Positions 1-7,940 are shown, counted from the first letter of the stretch. The stretch is DNA of 27,864 bases from Chthonomonas sp. UBA2391 (GCA_002343825.1 DDSL01000006.1:16981-44844); one strand, 5' to 3'. The notes: a model not told the origin generated them from the sequence alone. Made by a program: numbers and translations.

Positions 1-516
1 CGTGCTCTTGCCGGCATTGGGCAGACCGACGAGTCCGACATCGGCCAGAAGCTTGAGCTCGAGCTTTGCGATGATCTGGTCGCCGGGGGCACCTTTTTGG
101 GCAAAGTTGGGGGCTTGGCGCACGCTGTTGACGTAGTGAGCATTGCCAAAACCACCCCGTCCGCCCTTGCAGACGACCAGTCGAGCCCCGTGAAAGTTGA
201 GGTCGGCAAGGACTTCATCGAAGGTCGTATCGACCACCACGGTCCCTACCGGGACCTTGAGGATGATGTCCTTTCCGTCGCGTCCTCTCTTGTTGCCGAT
301 GGCGTGAACTCCGTCGTCGGCCTTGACCTGCTTCTTGAGCTTGAGATCGTAGAGGGTGCGGCATCCGCGCTCGGCTTGGAGGATGATGTCGCCCCCGGCT
401 CCGCCATCGGCACCATTGGGGCCGCCTCGGGGAACGTGCTTTTCTCGGTGGAAGCCGACCGCGCCGGAGCCTCCGCTCCCGCTGATGAATTCGACAGTGG
501 CTTCATCGATGAACAT
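1..516 (-). CDS. obgE: GTPase Obg, N-terminal part (cut by window edge)
   Basis: Obg is a ribosome-associated GTPase that acts in late 50S subunit assembly and stress control. The 172 visible codons start at an ATG (516-514) that I placed by reading the minus strand. They hold the glycine-rich Obg fold (residues about 1-158, with GSGGSG, GGAGGD and KGGRGGFGN stretches). The P-loop GLPNAGKST follows exactly at the window edge, so the rest of the G domain lies outside. A strong AGGAGG ribosome-binding site lies 8 bases upstream, inside the 3' end of rimM, and only 3 bases separate the two genes, so it is the last visible gene of the ffh-rpsP-khpA-rimM-obgE operon. The identification is firm; the 3' end is missing only because of the window boundary. 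Confidence 0.95.
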   Translation of the reverse strand, partial: MFIDEATVEFISGSGGSGAVGFHREKHVPRGGPNGADGGAGGDIILQAERGCRTLYDLKLKKQVKADDGVHAIGNKRGRDGKDIILKVPVGTVVVDTTFDEVLADLNFHGARLVVCKGGRGGFGNAHYVNSVRQAPNFAQKGAPGDQIIAKLELKLLADVGLVGLPNAGKST

Positions 517-519
517 CGC

Positions 520-1005
520 TCAAGCCTCCTCTTCGGGGCGCATCCCCGGCAAAAGGTGGACCGTGACCAGCCGAGCGGCCGGATCTATGCGGGTGATGAA
601 CTCCTTGCGGCATGGAATGAGGATTGGTCCGACAACCAAGATGTCATCGGTTGGCATGTGCAAGAGATTGTCGATCTGCCCTATGGGCTGGCCGTGTTGA
701 TCGACGACTTGGTAGCCCTGGATCTGGTCGAAATAGAACTCATCTTCTTCGAGCTCGGGGCGTGCGTCGGCCGGAATCTGCATGATTTTGCCGATGAGCG
801 GCTCGGCATCCTCGATACTGCGGTGAGCGGTGAGCTTGACGCGGACCTGGAGTTTGTACCAGTGACTCCGGTGAATTTTGAACTTCTCGCCTTCAATCCA
901 AACGGGTTGACCGGGATCGAACCGCTCGGGAAAGTCAGAGAGGGAAGTCACTTTGAGGTGACCATCCAAACCATAAACCCCCACGATCTTTCCTATATCC
1001 ACCAT
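520..1005 (-). CDS. rimM: Ribosome maturation factor RimM
   Basis: RimM binds ribosomal protein S19 and assists maturation of the 30S head. The protein of 161 residues begins MVDIGKIVGVYGLDGHLKV, the typical RimM N-terminal beta-barrel opening. The second domain contains DEFYFDQIQGYQVVD and the PRC-barrel-like segment GQIDNLLHMPTDDILVV. The open frame continues upstream to 1227, but that extension is a basic, low-complexity shadow of khpA, so I chose ATG 1005, where homology begins. No strong ribosome-binding site is visible before it. The gene lies 37 bases after khpA and 3 bases before obgE. In many bacteria trmD and rplS follow rimM; here obgE does instead. Confidence 0.93.
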   Translation of the reverse strand: MVDIGKIVGVYGLDGHLKVTSLSDFPERFDPGQPVWIEGEKFKIHRSHWYKLQVRVKLTAHRSIEDAEPLIGKIMQIPADARPELEEDEFYFDQIQGYQVVDQHGQPIGQIDNLLHMPTDDILVVGPILIPCRKEFITRIDPAARLVTVHLLPGMRPEEEA

Positions 1006-1042
1006 TGGGGTGGACGGGCGGTCGTGAGGGTCTTTCGGTGGC

Positions 1043-1282
1043 TTACTCGGTGACGACTTTGACAAACGCTCTCTGGCGGGCCTTGCTCGCGGCGGCACTA
1101 ACGACATATCGAATCGCGCTGACAACCCGGCCGCTCTTGCCGATGACCTTGCCGACGTCATTGGGAGCGACACGGACGAAGTAGGTGATGCCTTCACGCT
1201 CGCGTCGTTCTTCAACGTGGACGACATCCGGTTCGGTCACGAGGGCTTGAACGAGGTGCTGGACGAGGGGTGCGTGGCTCAT
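1043..1282 (-). CDS. khpA: KH-domain RNA-binding protein KhpA
   Basis: A 79-residue single KH domain protein. The RNA-binding loop is visible as VIGKSGR, residues 46-52, with the GxxG motif formed by GKSG. Length and position between rpsP and rimM are typical of KhpA (YlqC family), a small RNA chaperone that pairs with KhpB in Gram-positive bacteria and affects cell division and small-RNA stability. The start ATG overlaps the rpsP stop by four bases (ATGA), so translation is probably coupled. A KhpB partner is not in the window. Confidence 0.93.
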   Translation of the reverse strand: MSHAPLVQHLVQALVTEPDVVHVEERREREGITYFVRVAPNDVGKVIGKSGRVVSAIRYVVSAAASKARQRAFVKVVTE

Positions 1283-1725
1283 TCGGTGGGTGCTTCGGCG
1301 GTCGGGGCTTCAGCGGTGGCTTCCTCGGCGACAACCGGGGCTTCTTCCTTCACAGCCACGGGTTCGGCGGCCGGAGTAGCGACGGCAACCGGTTCGACGA
1401 CCGATTCCTTGCTCATTGCCGCGCTCCGCTTGTCCAGGAACTTGTACTTGGCCTTGGCGTTCGGTCGAGCCTTGAAGAACTCTTCGAGGACTCCAGCGCG
1501 CTTGAGCAGGTAGGCCGCGGTCTCAGTGGGTTGGGCTCCGTTCATCAGCCAATAGAGGGCTCTATCGGTCTTGAGGCGAAGTCCCGTCTCACCCTTAATG
1601 AGAGGGTTGTATTGCCCGAGGATCTCGACCGCGGCGCTGTTGCGTCCGGCGAGGCTCTTGGCGACCACCACCCGATAGAACGGGCGATGCTTATTGCCCT
1701 GTCTCATCAATCGAATCTTTACCAC
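1279..1725 (-). CDS. rpsP: 30S ribosomal protein S16 with acidic C-terminal tail
   Basis: Residues 1-100 are a canonical S16 (MVKIRLMRQGNKHRPFYRVV, then a GQYNPL loop), which binds 16S rRNA early in 30S assembly. The start codon is GTG (1725-1723). An AGGAG sits about 13 bases upstream, farther than usual. Residues 101-148 form a low-complexity tail rich in Ala, Val, Pro and Glu, absent from short S16 proteins such as that of E. coli. The gene follows ffh by 33 bases and overlaps khpA by four bases. The core function is certain; the tail is probably disordered and its role is unknown. Confidence 0.96.
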   Translation of the reverse strand: MVKIRLMRQGNKHRPFYRVVVAKSLAGRNSAAVEILGQYNPLIKGETGLRLKTDRALYWLMNGAQPTETAAYLLKRAGVLEEFFKARPNAKAKYKFLDKRSAAMSKESVVEPVAVATPAAEPVAVKEEAPVVAEEATAEAPTAEAPTE

Positions 1726-1758
1726 TTACTTTTCTTTTCTCCTGAAATCGGTCCGAGA

Positions 1759-3090
1759 TCAGCGACGACGGCCCATCTTTTTCATGCGCTTCTCCATCTT
1801 GGAGAATTGCTTCATTTGACGGCGCATTTCGTAAAGCTGATTGATAAGTCGGTTGACTTCTTCCACCGACCGACCGCAACCAGCCGCGATCCTCTTTCGT
1901 CTTGAACCATTGATTATATCCGGATTGGTGCGCTCTTTTGGCGTCATGCTCAAAATGATCGCCTCAATTTGGTTCATTTTCCCGTCATCGATCTGGTTGA
2001 GGGCCTCTTCGGGGACCATGGTGCTGAGCCCCGGGATCATCTTCATGAGGTTTCGGATGGAGCCCATCTTGCGCACGGTTTGGAACTGTTGGAGCATGGT
2101 GTTGAAGTCCACCTGCCCGGCCCGCATCTGGTCCTCAAGGTTCTTCGCGTCTTCCTGACTGATGGCTTCTTCGGCGCGCTCGATGATTCCCATCACGTCG
2201 CCCATCCCCAGAATCCGTTCCGCCATCCGGCTGGGATAGAAGACATCAAGGGCTTCGCTTTGCTCACCCACCCCGACGAATCGCACGGGAACCCCGGTTG
2301 CTTCTCGGACGCTCAGGATCGCGCCACCTCGGGTGTCTCCGTCGAGTTTGGTGAAGATCGCTCCCGTGAGGGCCAGCCGCTCGTGGAACGCATTGGCGAC
2401 GTTGACCGCCTCTTGGCCCGTGGTTGAATCGAGAACCATAAAGACCTCGCTCGGCTTGGTCACCTGCGCGATCTGCTTGAGTTCCTCCATTAGTGGCTCG
2501 TCGATCGTCAATCGTCCGGCGGTGTCCACGATCAGGGTGTCAAGAAGAAGGAATCGGCAACGCTCGACAGCTTCGCGGGCGATCTGGACGGGGGAAGTTC
2601 CGTCGGTCTTGGCGTATACCGGGACTTCGAGCTGCTCGCCGAGGATCTCAAGTTGCTGGATCGCGGCCGGGCGCTGGGTGTCACACGCCGCCATCATCGG
2701 CTTTTTGCCCTGCTTTTTCAGCCAGCGGGCGAGCTTTCCGCACGTCGTAGTCTTTCCCGAGCCCTGGAGACCGCACATGAGGATGACGGCCGGTGGAGCA
2801 GGGTTCCACGAAAACTTGGTTTCTTCGGCGCCGAGGAGTTCGACCAACTCGTCGCGAACGATCTTGATGAGGGTTTGGTCAGCGTTGAGCGACCCGAACA
2901 GTTCCTCGCCGACCGCTTTTTCTCGGACCTTGGCGATGAAGCGCTTGGCGACGAGAAGGTTGACGTCGGCCTCAAGGAGAGCCAGCCGGATCTCGCGGAG
3001 CATCTCATCGACGTCGCTCTCGGTCAGGCGGCCCTTGCGCCGCAACCCCATGACGAGGCTTCCGAGCCGTTTGGTCAGCGTGTCCAGCAT
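1759..3090 (-). CDS. ffh: Signal recognition particle GTPase Ffh
   Basis: Ffh (SRP54) binds 4.5S/6S RNA and signal sequences emerging from the ribosome and delivers them to FtsY at the membrane. At 443 residues it has the expected length. The N domain covers about 1-95. The G domain has GLQGSGKTTT at 107-116, DTQRPAAIQQL, DTAGR and TKLDGD. The methionine-rich M domain runs from about 325 to the end and finishes with the basic run KRMKKMGRRR. It is the first gene of the minus-strand operon. No ribosome-binding site precedes the ATG; a TAAACT box (3105-3100) lies 9 bases before it, suggesting a very short leader. Confidence 0.97.
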   Translation of the reverse strand: MLDTLTKRLGSLVMGLRRKGRLTESDVDEMLREIRLALLEADVNLLVAKRFIAKVREKAVGEELFGSLNADQTLIKIVRDELVELLGAEETKFSWNPAPPAVILMCGLQGSGKTTTCGKLARWLKKQGKKPMMAACDTQRPAAIQQLEILGEQLEVPVYAKTDGTSPVQIAREAVERCRFLLLDTLIVDTAGRLTIDEPLMEELKQIAQVTKPSEVFMVLDSTTGQEAVNVANAFHERLALTGAIFTKLDGDTRGGAILSVREATGVPVRFVGVGEQSEALDVFYPSRMAERILGMGDVMGIIERAEEAISQEDAKNLEDQMRAGQVDFNTMLQQFQTVRKMGSIRNLMKMIPGLSTMVPEEALNQIDDGKMNQIEAIILSMTPKERTNPDIINGSRRKRIAAGCGRSVEEVNRLINQLYEMRRQMKQFSKMEKRMKKMGRRR

Positions 3091-3099
3091 GCGGTCAGG

Positions 3100-3105
3100 A
3101 GTTTA
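3100..3105 (-). promoter_or_regulatory. Putative -10 box for ffh operon
   Basis: TAAACT on the minus strand, 9 bases upstream of the ffh ATG. There is no convincing -35 and no ribosome-binding site between it and the start. It fits the TANNNT-near-start pattern seen at several first genes in this window, but it is degenerate and could occur by chance. Confidence 0.35.
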
Positions 3106-3128
3106 CTTGGGGGCGAGACGAAGCGTGG

Positions 3129-3230
3129 GGAGTGGTTCGGACTGGTGGGGAGTGGTGAGGAGTGGTGGGGAGTGGTGGCTACTCGATCCGAAACCACTCC
3201 CTTCAATTCACTTCAACTCCGCTCAACTCC
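3129..3230. repeat. 10-bp repeat array, direct block then inverted block
   Basis: Read on the plus strand, five consecutive 10-bp units start at 3129, 3139, 3149, 3159 and 3169, all close to GGAGTGGTGG. After a 12-base spacer come four 10-bp units (3191-3230), three ending in ACTCC, which resemble the reverse complement CCACCACTCC in decaying form. A perfect 9-bp inverted repeat, GGGAGTGGT (3168-3176) and ACCACTCCC (3193-3201), marks the junction. The array fills most of the 166-base gap between upp and the ffh start, so it lies upstream of or within the leader of the ffh operon. No T-run follows on either strand, so a standard terminator is unlikely. Confidence 0.8.
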
Positions 3231-3256
3231 CCACCGAGCTTCTTCTCCCCCCACCC

Positions 3257-3877
3257 TCACAGAGTCCCAAACAGTCGGTCCCCGTAGTCGCCGAGGCCGG
3301 GGACGATGTACTTCTTGTCGTTGAGGTGGGAGTCGACAGCGGCGGTGTAAATGTCCACGTCGGGGTGTTCGGCTTGGAGCAGGGCGACGCCCTCAGGGGC
3401 CGCGAGGACACACACGTAATGGAGATCGACCGCTCCGGCCTCCTTGAGAACATGCAGCGCCTGGCAGGCCGAGCCCCCGGTGGCGAGCATCGGATCGACG
3501 CAGAAGGTCACCCGATTGGCGAGCTTGGGCAGCTTGCGATAGTAGCTGCTTGCGGCGGCGGTCTCCTCGTTGCGCTCGAGGCCCAGGTAGCCGACGGTGA
3601 CATCGGGGAAGAGGTCCAACGAAGCCTGGAGCAGACCCAAGCCCGCCCGGAGAACGGGGACGACGGTAATCCCTCGGGCCAGGCGAGTGCCGTCGGTCGT
3701 GGTCAGCGGAGTGCTGATCGGCTGGGGAGCCAAAGGCAGATCGCGCGTGGCCTCCAGCATCAACACCGTCGCAAGCGTGCGACTCGCGTGCCGGAACTGA
3801 AGCGTGTCGGTCGTCTGGTCACGCAGGATAGTGAGCAGGTGTTGGGCCAACGGGTGATCGACCAAGCGGAGTGCCAT
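3257..3877 (-). CDS. upp: Uracil phosphoribosyltransferase
   Basis: This cytosolic enzyme salvages uracil by condensing it with PRPP to give UMP. The 206-residue protein has the usual length. The PRPP-binding loop is seen as CVDPMLATGGSA, and other family signatures are PVLRAGLGLL and the C-terminal uracil-binding region IVPGLGDYGDRLFGTL. The ATG at 3877 is divergent from glmU, leaving 62 bases for two promoters; I see no clear promoter for upp itself. prs, which makes its substrate PRPP, lies 1.5 kb away on the other strand. Confidence 0.96.
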   Translation of the reverse strand: MALRLVDHPLAQHLLTILRDQTTDTLQFRHASRTLATVLMLEATRDLPLAPQPISTPLTTTDGTRLARGITVVPVLRAGLGLLQASLDLFPDVTVGYLGLERNEETAAASSYYRKLPKLANRVTFCVDPMLATGGSACQALHVLKEAGAVDLHYVCVLAAPEGVALLQAEHPDVDIYTAAVDSHLNDKKYIVPGLGDYGDRLFGTL

Positions 3878-3921
3878 TTGCTCTTGATGATGCCACGATG
3901 CTTGCGGGTTTCGGTTGGGGG

Positions 3922-3927
3922 TATCGT
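3922..3927 (+). promoter_or_regulatory. Putative -10 box for glmU
   Basis: TATCGT lies 12 bases before the chosen glmU ATG at 3940. No clear -35 or ribosome-binding site is present. Weak on its own; reported because several first genes here show a similar arrangement. Confidence 0.3.
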
Positions 3928-3939
3928 GACCGTCTGAAC

Positions 3940-5337
3940 ATGCAAGCGTTTGAGGCTTTGGCGGGGATCGTATTGGCGGCCGGAAAGGGCACGCGGATGA
4001 AATCGGACCTACCCAAGTGCCTCCACGCCGTTTGCGGGATTCCGATGGCCGAGCACATGGGCCGGGCGATGAAGCAAATCGGGATCGCCAAACCGGTTCT
4101 GGTGATTGGCCACGGCGGAGAACTCCTGCAAGGCAGCCTCCCCGAGGGTGAATATGAGTTCGTTTGGCAGCGCGAACAACTCGGAACGGCTCATGCGGCC
4201 ATCATGGCCCAGCCGGTTCTCGCCGATTACGATGGACCGGTCCTGATCACTCCGGGCGATGTCCCGTTGGTGACGGCCGAAGCCCTTCATGCCCTCGTAT
4301 CGAAGCACCTCGCGACCGGGGCCAAGGCGACGATCGGCACCTGTCGGCTGACGGATCCCACCGGATATGGTCGGATCGTGCGCGATGGAGATGGGATGGT
4401 CACCAAGATCGTCGAGCACAAGGATGCGACCGATTCTCAGCTTGAGATTGATGAGATCAACTCGGCCATCTACTGCTTTGACGCCAAGACCGTCTTCGAA
4501 ATCTTGCCCACGCTCAGCGCCGAAAACGCCCAAGGCGAGTACTACTTGCCCGACGCCATCGAGAAGATCGTCCAGGCGGGCGGGCGAGTCGAGACCTTTA
4601 TTTACGAGGACTTCTTTGTCTTCCAGGGCGTGAATGATCCCTGGCAGCTGGCCGAGGCCTCAACCGAAATGCGACGCCGGATCCTCAAGCGCCATTGCTT
4701 GAACGGAGTCCAGGTGATCGACCCGGCGACCACCTTTATTGCGGCCGATGTCCAGATCGAAGCCGGGACGGTGATCCATCCAATGACCACGATCGAGGGG
4801 GATAGCCGGATCGGGGCGTCGTGCCACATCGGGCCCCTGAGTGTGGTGGTGAGCAGCCAGGTGGGGGATGGTTCGACGGTCTTGATGAGCCACATCAACC
4901 GCGCCCAAGTCGGGGAAGATTGCCGCATTGGACCCTATGCCCATCTGCGTCCGAAGGCGCTCCTCGGCGACAAGGTGAAGGTAGGCAACTTCGTCGAGAT
5001 CAAAAACGCTTTGCTGGAAGATGGTGTGAGTGCGGGGCACCTGGCCTACCTCGGCGATGCCAAGATCGGGGCCCACAGCAACATCGGCGCCGGCACGATC
5101 ACCTGCAACTACGACGGGGTCCACAAACATCTGACCCAAGTCGGCGCGAACGTCTTTGTGGGGTCAAATTCGACCCTGGTTGCCCCGCTCGAGATAGGCG
5201 AAGGAGCCTATGTTGCAGCGGGAAGTGTTATCACATCCCCGGTGGCCAGCGATGCGCTGGCGCTTGGCCGGGCACGACAGGTGGAGAAACCTCAATGGGC
5301 ATCGCGACGCCGGAAGAAACTCGAACAAGGTCAATGA
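3940..5337 (+). CDS. glmU: Bifunctional UDP-GlcNAc pyrophosphorylase / GlcN-1-P acetyltransferase
   Basis: GlmU performs the last two steps to UDP-N-acetylglucosamine, the precursor of peptidoglycan and outer-envelope glycans. The N-terminal uridylyltransferase begins with the nucleotide-binding motif LAAGKGTRMKSDLPK. The C-terminal left-handed beta-helix has hexapeptide repeats and the acetyltransferase signatures AHLRPKALLGDKVKVGNFVE, AYLGDA and NYDG. From ATG 3940 it is 465 residues, close to the family norm. An upstream in-frame ATG at 3871 would add 23 unconserved residues and overlap the upp coding region, so I rejected it. The stop overlaps the prs start (ATGA), indicating a glmU-prs operon as in Bacillus. 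Confidence 0.96.
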   Translation: MQAFEALAGIVLAAGKGTRMKSDLPKCLHAVCGIPMAEHMGRAMKQIGIAKPVLVIGHGGELLQGSLPEGEYEFVWQREQLGTAHAAIMAQPVLADYDGPVLITPGDVPLVTAEALHALVSKHLATGAKATIGTCRLTDPTGYGRIVRDGDGMVTKIVEHKDATDSQLEIDEINSAIYCFDAKTVFEILPTLSAENAQGEYYLPDAIEKIVQAGGRVETFIYEDFFVFQGVNDPWQLAEASTEMRRRILKRHCLNGVQVIDPATTFIAADVQIEAGTVIHPMTTIEGDSRIGASCHIGPLSVVVSSQVGDGSTVLMSHINRAQVGEDCRIGPYAHLRPKALLGDKVKVGNFVEIKNALLEDGVSAGHLAYLGDAKIGAHSNIGAGTITCNYDGVHKHLTQVGANVFVGSNSTLVAPLEIGEGAYVAAGSVITSPVASDALALGRARQVEKPQWASRRRKKLEQGQ

Positions 5338-6296
5338 GTGACGAACTGGAAGGAATGAAGCTGTTCTGCGGCAATGCACACCGCGAACTCGGGCGGCGAG
5401 TGGCCGAGAACCTGGGGATCGAACTCGGGCAGATCACCTCGACCCAATTTTCGGATGGCGAGATCCGGGTCATGGTGGATGAGAGCGCGCGTGGAAACGA
5501 CGTCTTCATCATCCAGCCGACTTGCTACCCGGTCAACGACACCCTGATGGAACTGCTCGTGATGCTGGATGCCTTCCGGCGAGCCAGTGCCCGGCGGATC
5601 ACAGTGGTGATGCCCTATTACGGCTATGCCCGGCAAGACAAGAAGATCAAACCCCGCGAGCCGATCACCGCTCGTCTGGTGGCGGATCTCATCACCGTCG
5701 CCGGTGCCCAGCGGGTCGTCTGTATTGACCTCCACGCCGAACAGATTCAGGGATTCTTCGACATGCCGGTGGATCATCTCTACGCTGGCCCCATCATCGG
5801 GGAACACCTGGTCGAAGAGGGCTACGTCGATCAAGACATCGTGGTCGTGAGTCCGGACGTAGCGGGCGTCAGCCGGGCTAGGAGCCTGGCCGAGATGCTC
5901 CATGCGCCGATTGCCATCATCGCCAAGCGCCGCCCCGAACCGAACAAGGTCGACATTGTTGAAATCATCGGCGATGTCGCAGGGAAGACCTGCATCATGA
6001 TCGATGATATGGTGGATACCGGCGGCTCGGTGATCATGGGCGCCGAGGCTCTGATGAAGCGCGGAGCCAAAGAGGTGATGGTCACCTGTACCCACGCGGT
6101 TTTGAGCGGCAACGCCAGCCAACGGATCCAGGATAGCGTGATCAGCCGCTTGATCTGCACGGACAGCATTCCGCTTCCGGCGGCCAAGATGGTGCCCAAG
6201 ATCACGACTCTTCCGATCGCGCCGCTGATCGGCGAAGCGATCCGGCGGATCTACCTGAACGAGTCGGTCAGCACGCTCTTCAACGATTGGCGTTGA
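5334..6296 (+). CDS. prs: Ribose-phosphate pyrophosphokinase (PRPP synthetase)
   Basis: It transfers pyrophosphate from ATP to ribose 5-phosphate, giving PRPP for purine, pyrimidine, NAD, His and Trp synthesis. The 320-residue protein has the class I features: TQFSDGEIRV near the N-terminus, MPYYGYARQDKK, the divalent-metal segment DLHAEQIQGFFD, VVSPDVAGVSRAR, and the PRPP-binding loop IMIDDMVDTGGS. ATG 5334 overlaps the glmU stop by four bases with AAGG upstream; an in-frame ATG at 5355 is a less likely alternative. The open frame before 5334 is a shadow of glmU. Confidence 0.96.
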   Translation: MSDELEGMKLFCGNAHRELGRRVAENLGIELGQITSTQFSDGEIRVMVDESARGNDVFIIQPTCYPVNDTLMELLVMLDAFRRASARRITVVMPYYGYARQDKKIKPREPITARLVADLITVAGAQRVVCIDLHAEQIQGFFDMPVDHLYAGPIIGEHLVEEGYVDQDIVVVSPDVAGVSRARSLAEMLHAPIAIIAKRRPEPNKVDIVEIIGDVAGKTCIMIDDMVDTGGSVIMGAEALMKRGAKEVMVTCTHAVLSGNASQRIQDSVISRLICTDSIPLPAAKMVPKITTLPIAPLIGEAIRRIYLNESVSTLFNDWR

Positions 6297-6313
6297 CGCA
6301 GGTCGAAGATCCG

Positions 6314-6721
6314 ATGGAGTGGGCGGTGGAACTTCCTGTTCCGGCGGCAAAGCGGGCCGCTGTTTTGGGGTTCGCCATCCTCGCCGGCCTGATCGGGTGG
6401 CGCCTGCTGGGGATCCCAGGGCTGATTTTGGGTGTGGCAGTGGTCTTGGGTTCCACTCTGGAAATCTGGATGGCCCACCGGTACATCCTGACTTCGGACA
6501 AAGCAGAGAGTCGAATCGGCCCCTTTGTGACGTCCATAGAGTGGCCTTCCGTTAAGAGGGTAATCGAAGGGGAAGAGGGTGTGATCCTGTCTCCGTTCGA
6601 CAAGCCGACCCGTCTAGACGCCTTCCGAGGCGTCTATTTGAGGTTCAACAGCAACCAAGGCGAGGTTTTGGCTAAAATTCGCAGACTTTGGAGGAGCGAT
6701 GGAGCAACTTTGGGAAACTGA
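6314..6721 (+). CDS. Small two-helix membrane protein, possible PH-like domain
   Basis: I do not recognise a named family. From ATG 6314 it is 135 residues. TTG codons at 6287 and 6293 are alternative starts that would overlap the end of prs. After a short N-terminus come two adjacent hydrophobic segments (roughly residues 15-32 and 34-52). A soluble tail follows, beginning HRYILTSDKAE and containing a WPSVKRVIEGEEGVIL segment and a C-terminal helix. Two membrane helices followed by a strand-rich tail with this wording resemble bacterial PH or YcxB-like proteins; that is inference only. It overlaps the next gene by 23 bases and opens the unknown membrane cassette. Confidence 0.7.
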   Translation: MEWAVELPVPAAKRAAVLGFAILAGLIGWRLLGIPGLILGVAVVLGSTLEIWMAHRYILTSDKAESRIGPFVTSIEWPSVKRVIEGEEGVILSPFDKPTRLDAFRGVYLRFNSNQGEVLAKIRRLWRSDGATLGN

Positions 6722-6998
6722 ACTGACGAGCGAGGAAGAGGAACGCCTCATCGAAAAGTTTGCCCAAGAGGTGACGAAGCGCAAGCTGGAGGCACCCGCG
6801 ACCTTGATGCTAGAAATGCACAAGCCGCTTGCCCACTTTGGGGCAAGCGCAATGGTTGCCTTTTCCCCCTTCATCATCCCCTTCATGGGGTTCAACTCCT
6901 TTAACGACTATTCTCGTCTGCTGAGCAAGCGCGAGAATTGGGATCGGTTGATCGCGGCTTTGGAAGCCGCTTCGGACTCGCGCGAGGGCGCCGCTTAG
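6699..6998 (+). CDS. Small conserved-looking protein of unknown function
   Basis: A 99-residue protein with a good GGAGG ribosome-binding site just before ATG 6699. The first 35 residues are strongly charged and helical (EEEERLIEKFAQEVTKRK). Then comes LEAPATLMLEMHKPLAHF and a moderately hydrophobic stretch (about residues 48-67, with SPFIIPFMGF) that may be a single membrane or amphipathic helix. A charged helical end follows. It overlaps the preceding gene by 23 bases and abuts the DUF6754-type gene directly (stop at 6998, next ATG at 6999), so it is probably part of the same translated unit. I cannot assign a function. Confidence 0.75.
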   Translation: MEQLWETELTSEEEERLIEKFAQEVTKRKLEAPATLMLEMHKPLAHFGASAMVAFSPFIIPFMGFNSFNDYSRLLSKRENWDRLIAALEAASDSREGAA

Positions 6999-7940
6999 AT
7001 GCAGTACTACGACTCAGGATGGGTGGGGGTCCTCGTGACGGTTTTGATCGTCGCGGTGATCCTGGCAACGATCTATCGGTCCACGAAGATGGAGGGCAAC
7101 CTCTTTATTCGTAGGATCGCCGGTTTGAATGCGATCGATGAGGCGATCGGACGGGCAACCGAGATGGGACGCCCGGTCGTGATGGTCCCCGGTATCGGTG
7201 GCTTGGATGCGATTGCCGTACAGGCGATCAATATCTTTGCCAAAGTGACTCAGACGGCGGCCAAGTTTGCGACACCGATCAAGCTCTGCTGTGCGGATGC
7301 TGCTGTCTATGCCGTCGCTCAAGAGACAATTCGAGACGTTTATCAGCGCGAAGGCTTGATTGAGCGGTTTGACTCCGAGGCCGTCCAGTTCGTCAGCGAT
7401 CGGCAATTCGCCTTTGCGGCCGGCGTCGCGGGGATCATCCGCCGGGAGAAAGTTGCCGCCGCGTTCTTCCTCGGAGCGTTCTTTGCCGAGTCCTTGATCT
7501 TCGCCGAATCGGCAAATGCGATGGGTGCGATTCAGGTGGCAGGCTCGACTCAAACGACCCAGACGCCCTTCTTCGTCGCCGCCTGCGATTATGTCCTCAT
7601 CGGCGATGAGTTCTATGCGGCGAGCGCCTATCTGACGCGCCACCCGATTCTCGTCGGTTCGCTGATCGGCCAGGACTACGCCAAGATTTTCTATGCGGCC
7701 TTGATCACTTTCGGTTGCTTGCTCACGAGCTATCAGATGGCCTTCACGATGAAGACCCACAAGCGCGAGAATCGACAGTGGGTCGCCTTGGAAGCACCCG
7801 AGCGGAAGACCAAAAAGGACACGACTTTCGGCTACATCTTCGACGTGGAGTCCCCCACCGAAGAGGAGATGAAGGTCGAGCGCCCTCAGCGGCAACCGAA
7901 CTGGTGGGAGCAAGCTCCGGAAGCGGAGGGTGGTAACTGA
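6999..7940 (+). CDS. DUF6754-type membrane-anchored protein
   Basis: A 313-residue protein. Residues 7-26 form an N-terminal membrane helix. The core (about 50-220) alternates strands and helices: PVVMVPGIGGLDA, a helix, then PIKLCCAD, then the dense motif block FFAESLIFAESANAMGA, QVAGSTQTTQTPFFVAACDY, VLIGDEFYAASAYL and SLIGQDYAK. A second hydrophobic segment lies near 225-245 and a charged tail ends in NWWEQ. This wording matches my memory of DUF6754, a family without assigned function; a profile search would confirm it. The start directly follows the preceding stop with only a weak ribosome-binding site, suggesting coupled translation. It is the most recognisable member of the cassette. 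Confidence 0.82.
   Translation: MQYYDSGWVGVLVTVLIVAVILATIYRSTKMEGNLFIRRIAGLNAIDEAIGRATEMGRPVVMVPGIGGLDAIAVQAINIFAKVTQTAAKFATPIKLCCADAAVYAVAQETIRDVYQREGLIERFDSEAVQFVSDRQFAFAAGVAGIIRREKVAAAFFLGAFFAESLIFAESANAMGAIQVAGSTQTTQTPFFVAACDYVLIGDEFYAASAYLTRHPILVGSLIGQDYAKIFYAALITFGCLLTSYQMAFTMKTHKRENRQWVALEAPERKTKKDTTFGYIFDVESPTEEEMKVERPQRQPNWWEQAPEAEGGN

Noticed and set aside
3129..3230. CRISPR array or G-quadruplex interpretation of the 10-bp repeats
   Set aside because: Units are contiguous without spacers, so it is not CRISPR. G-runs of four are only three and interrupted, so a stable quadruplex is not well supported.
2333..3937. Long plus-strand frame of about 534 codons across ffh, the repeat array and upp
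   Set aside because: Antisense to two certain genes; composition is arginine/serine-rich shadow sequence with no motif.
5331..6350. 339-codon minus-strand frame opposite prs
   Set aside because: Antisense shadow; prs is unambiguous on the plus strand.
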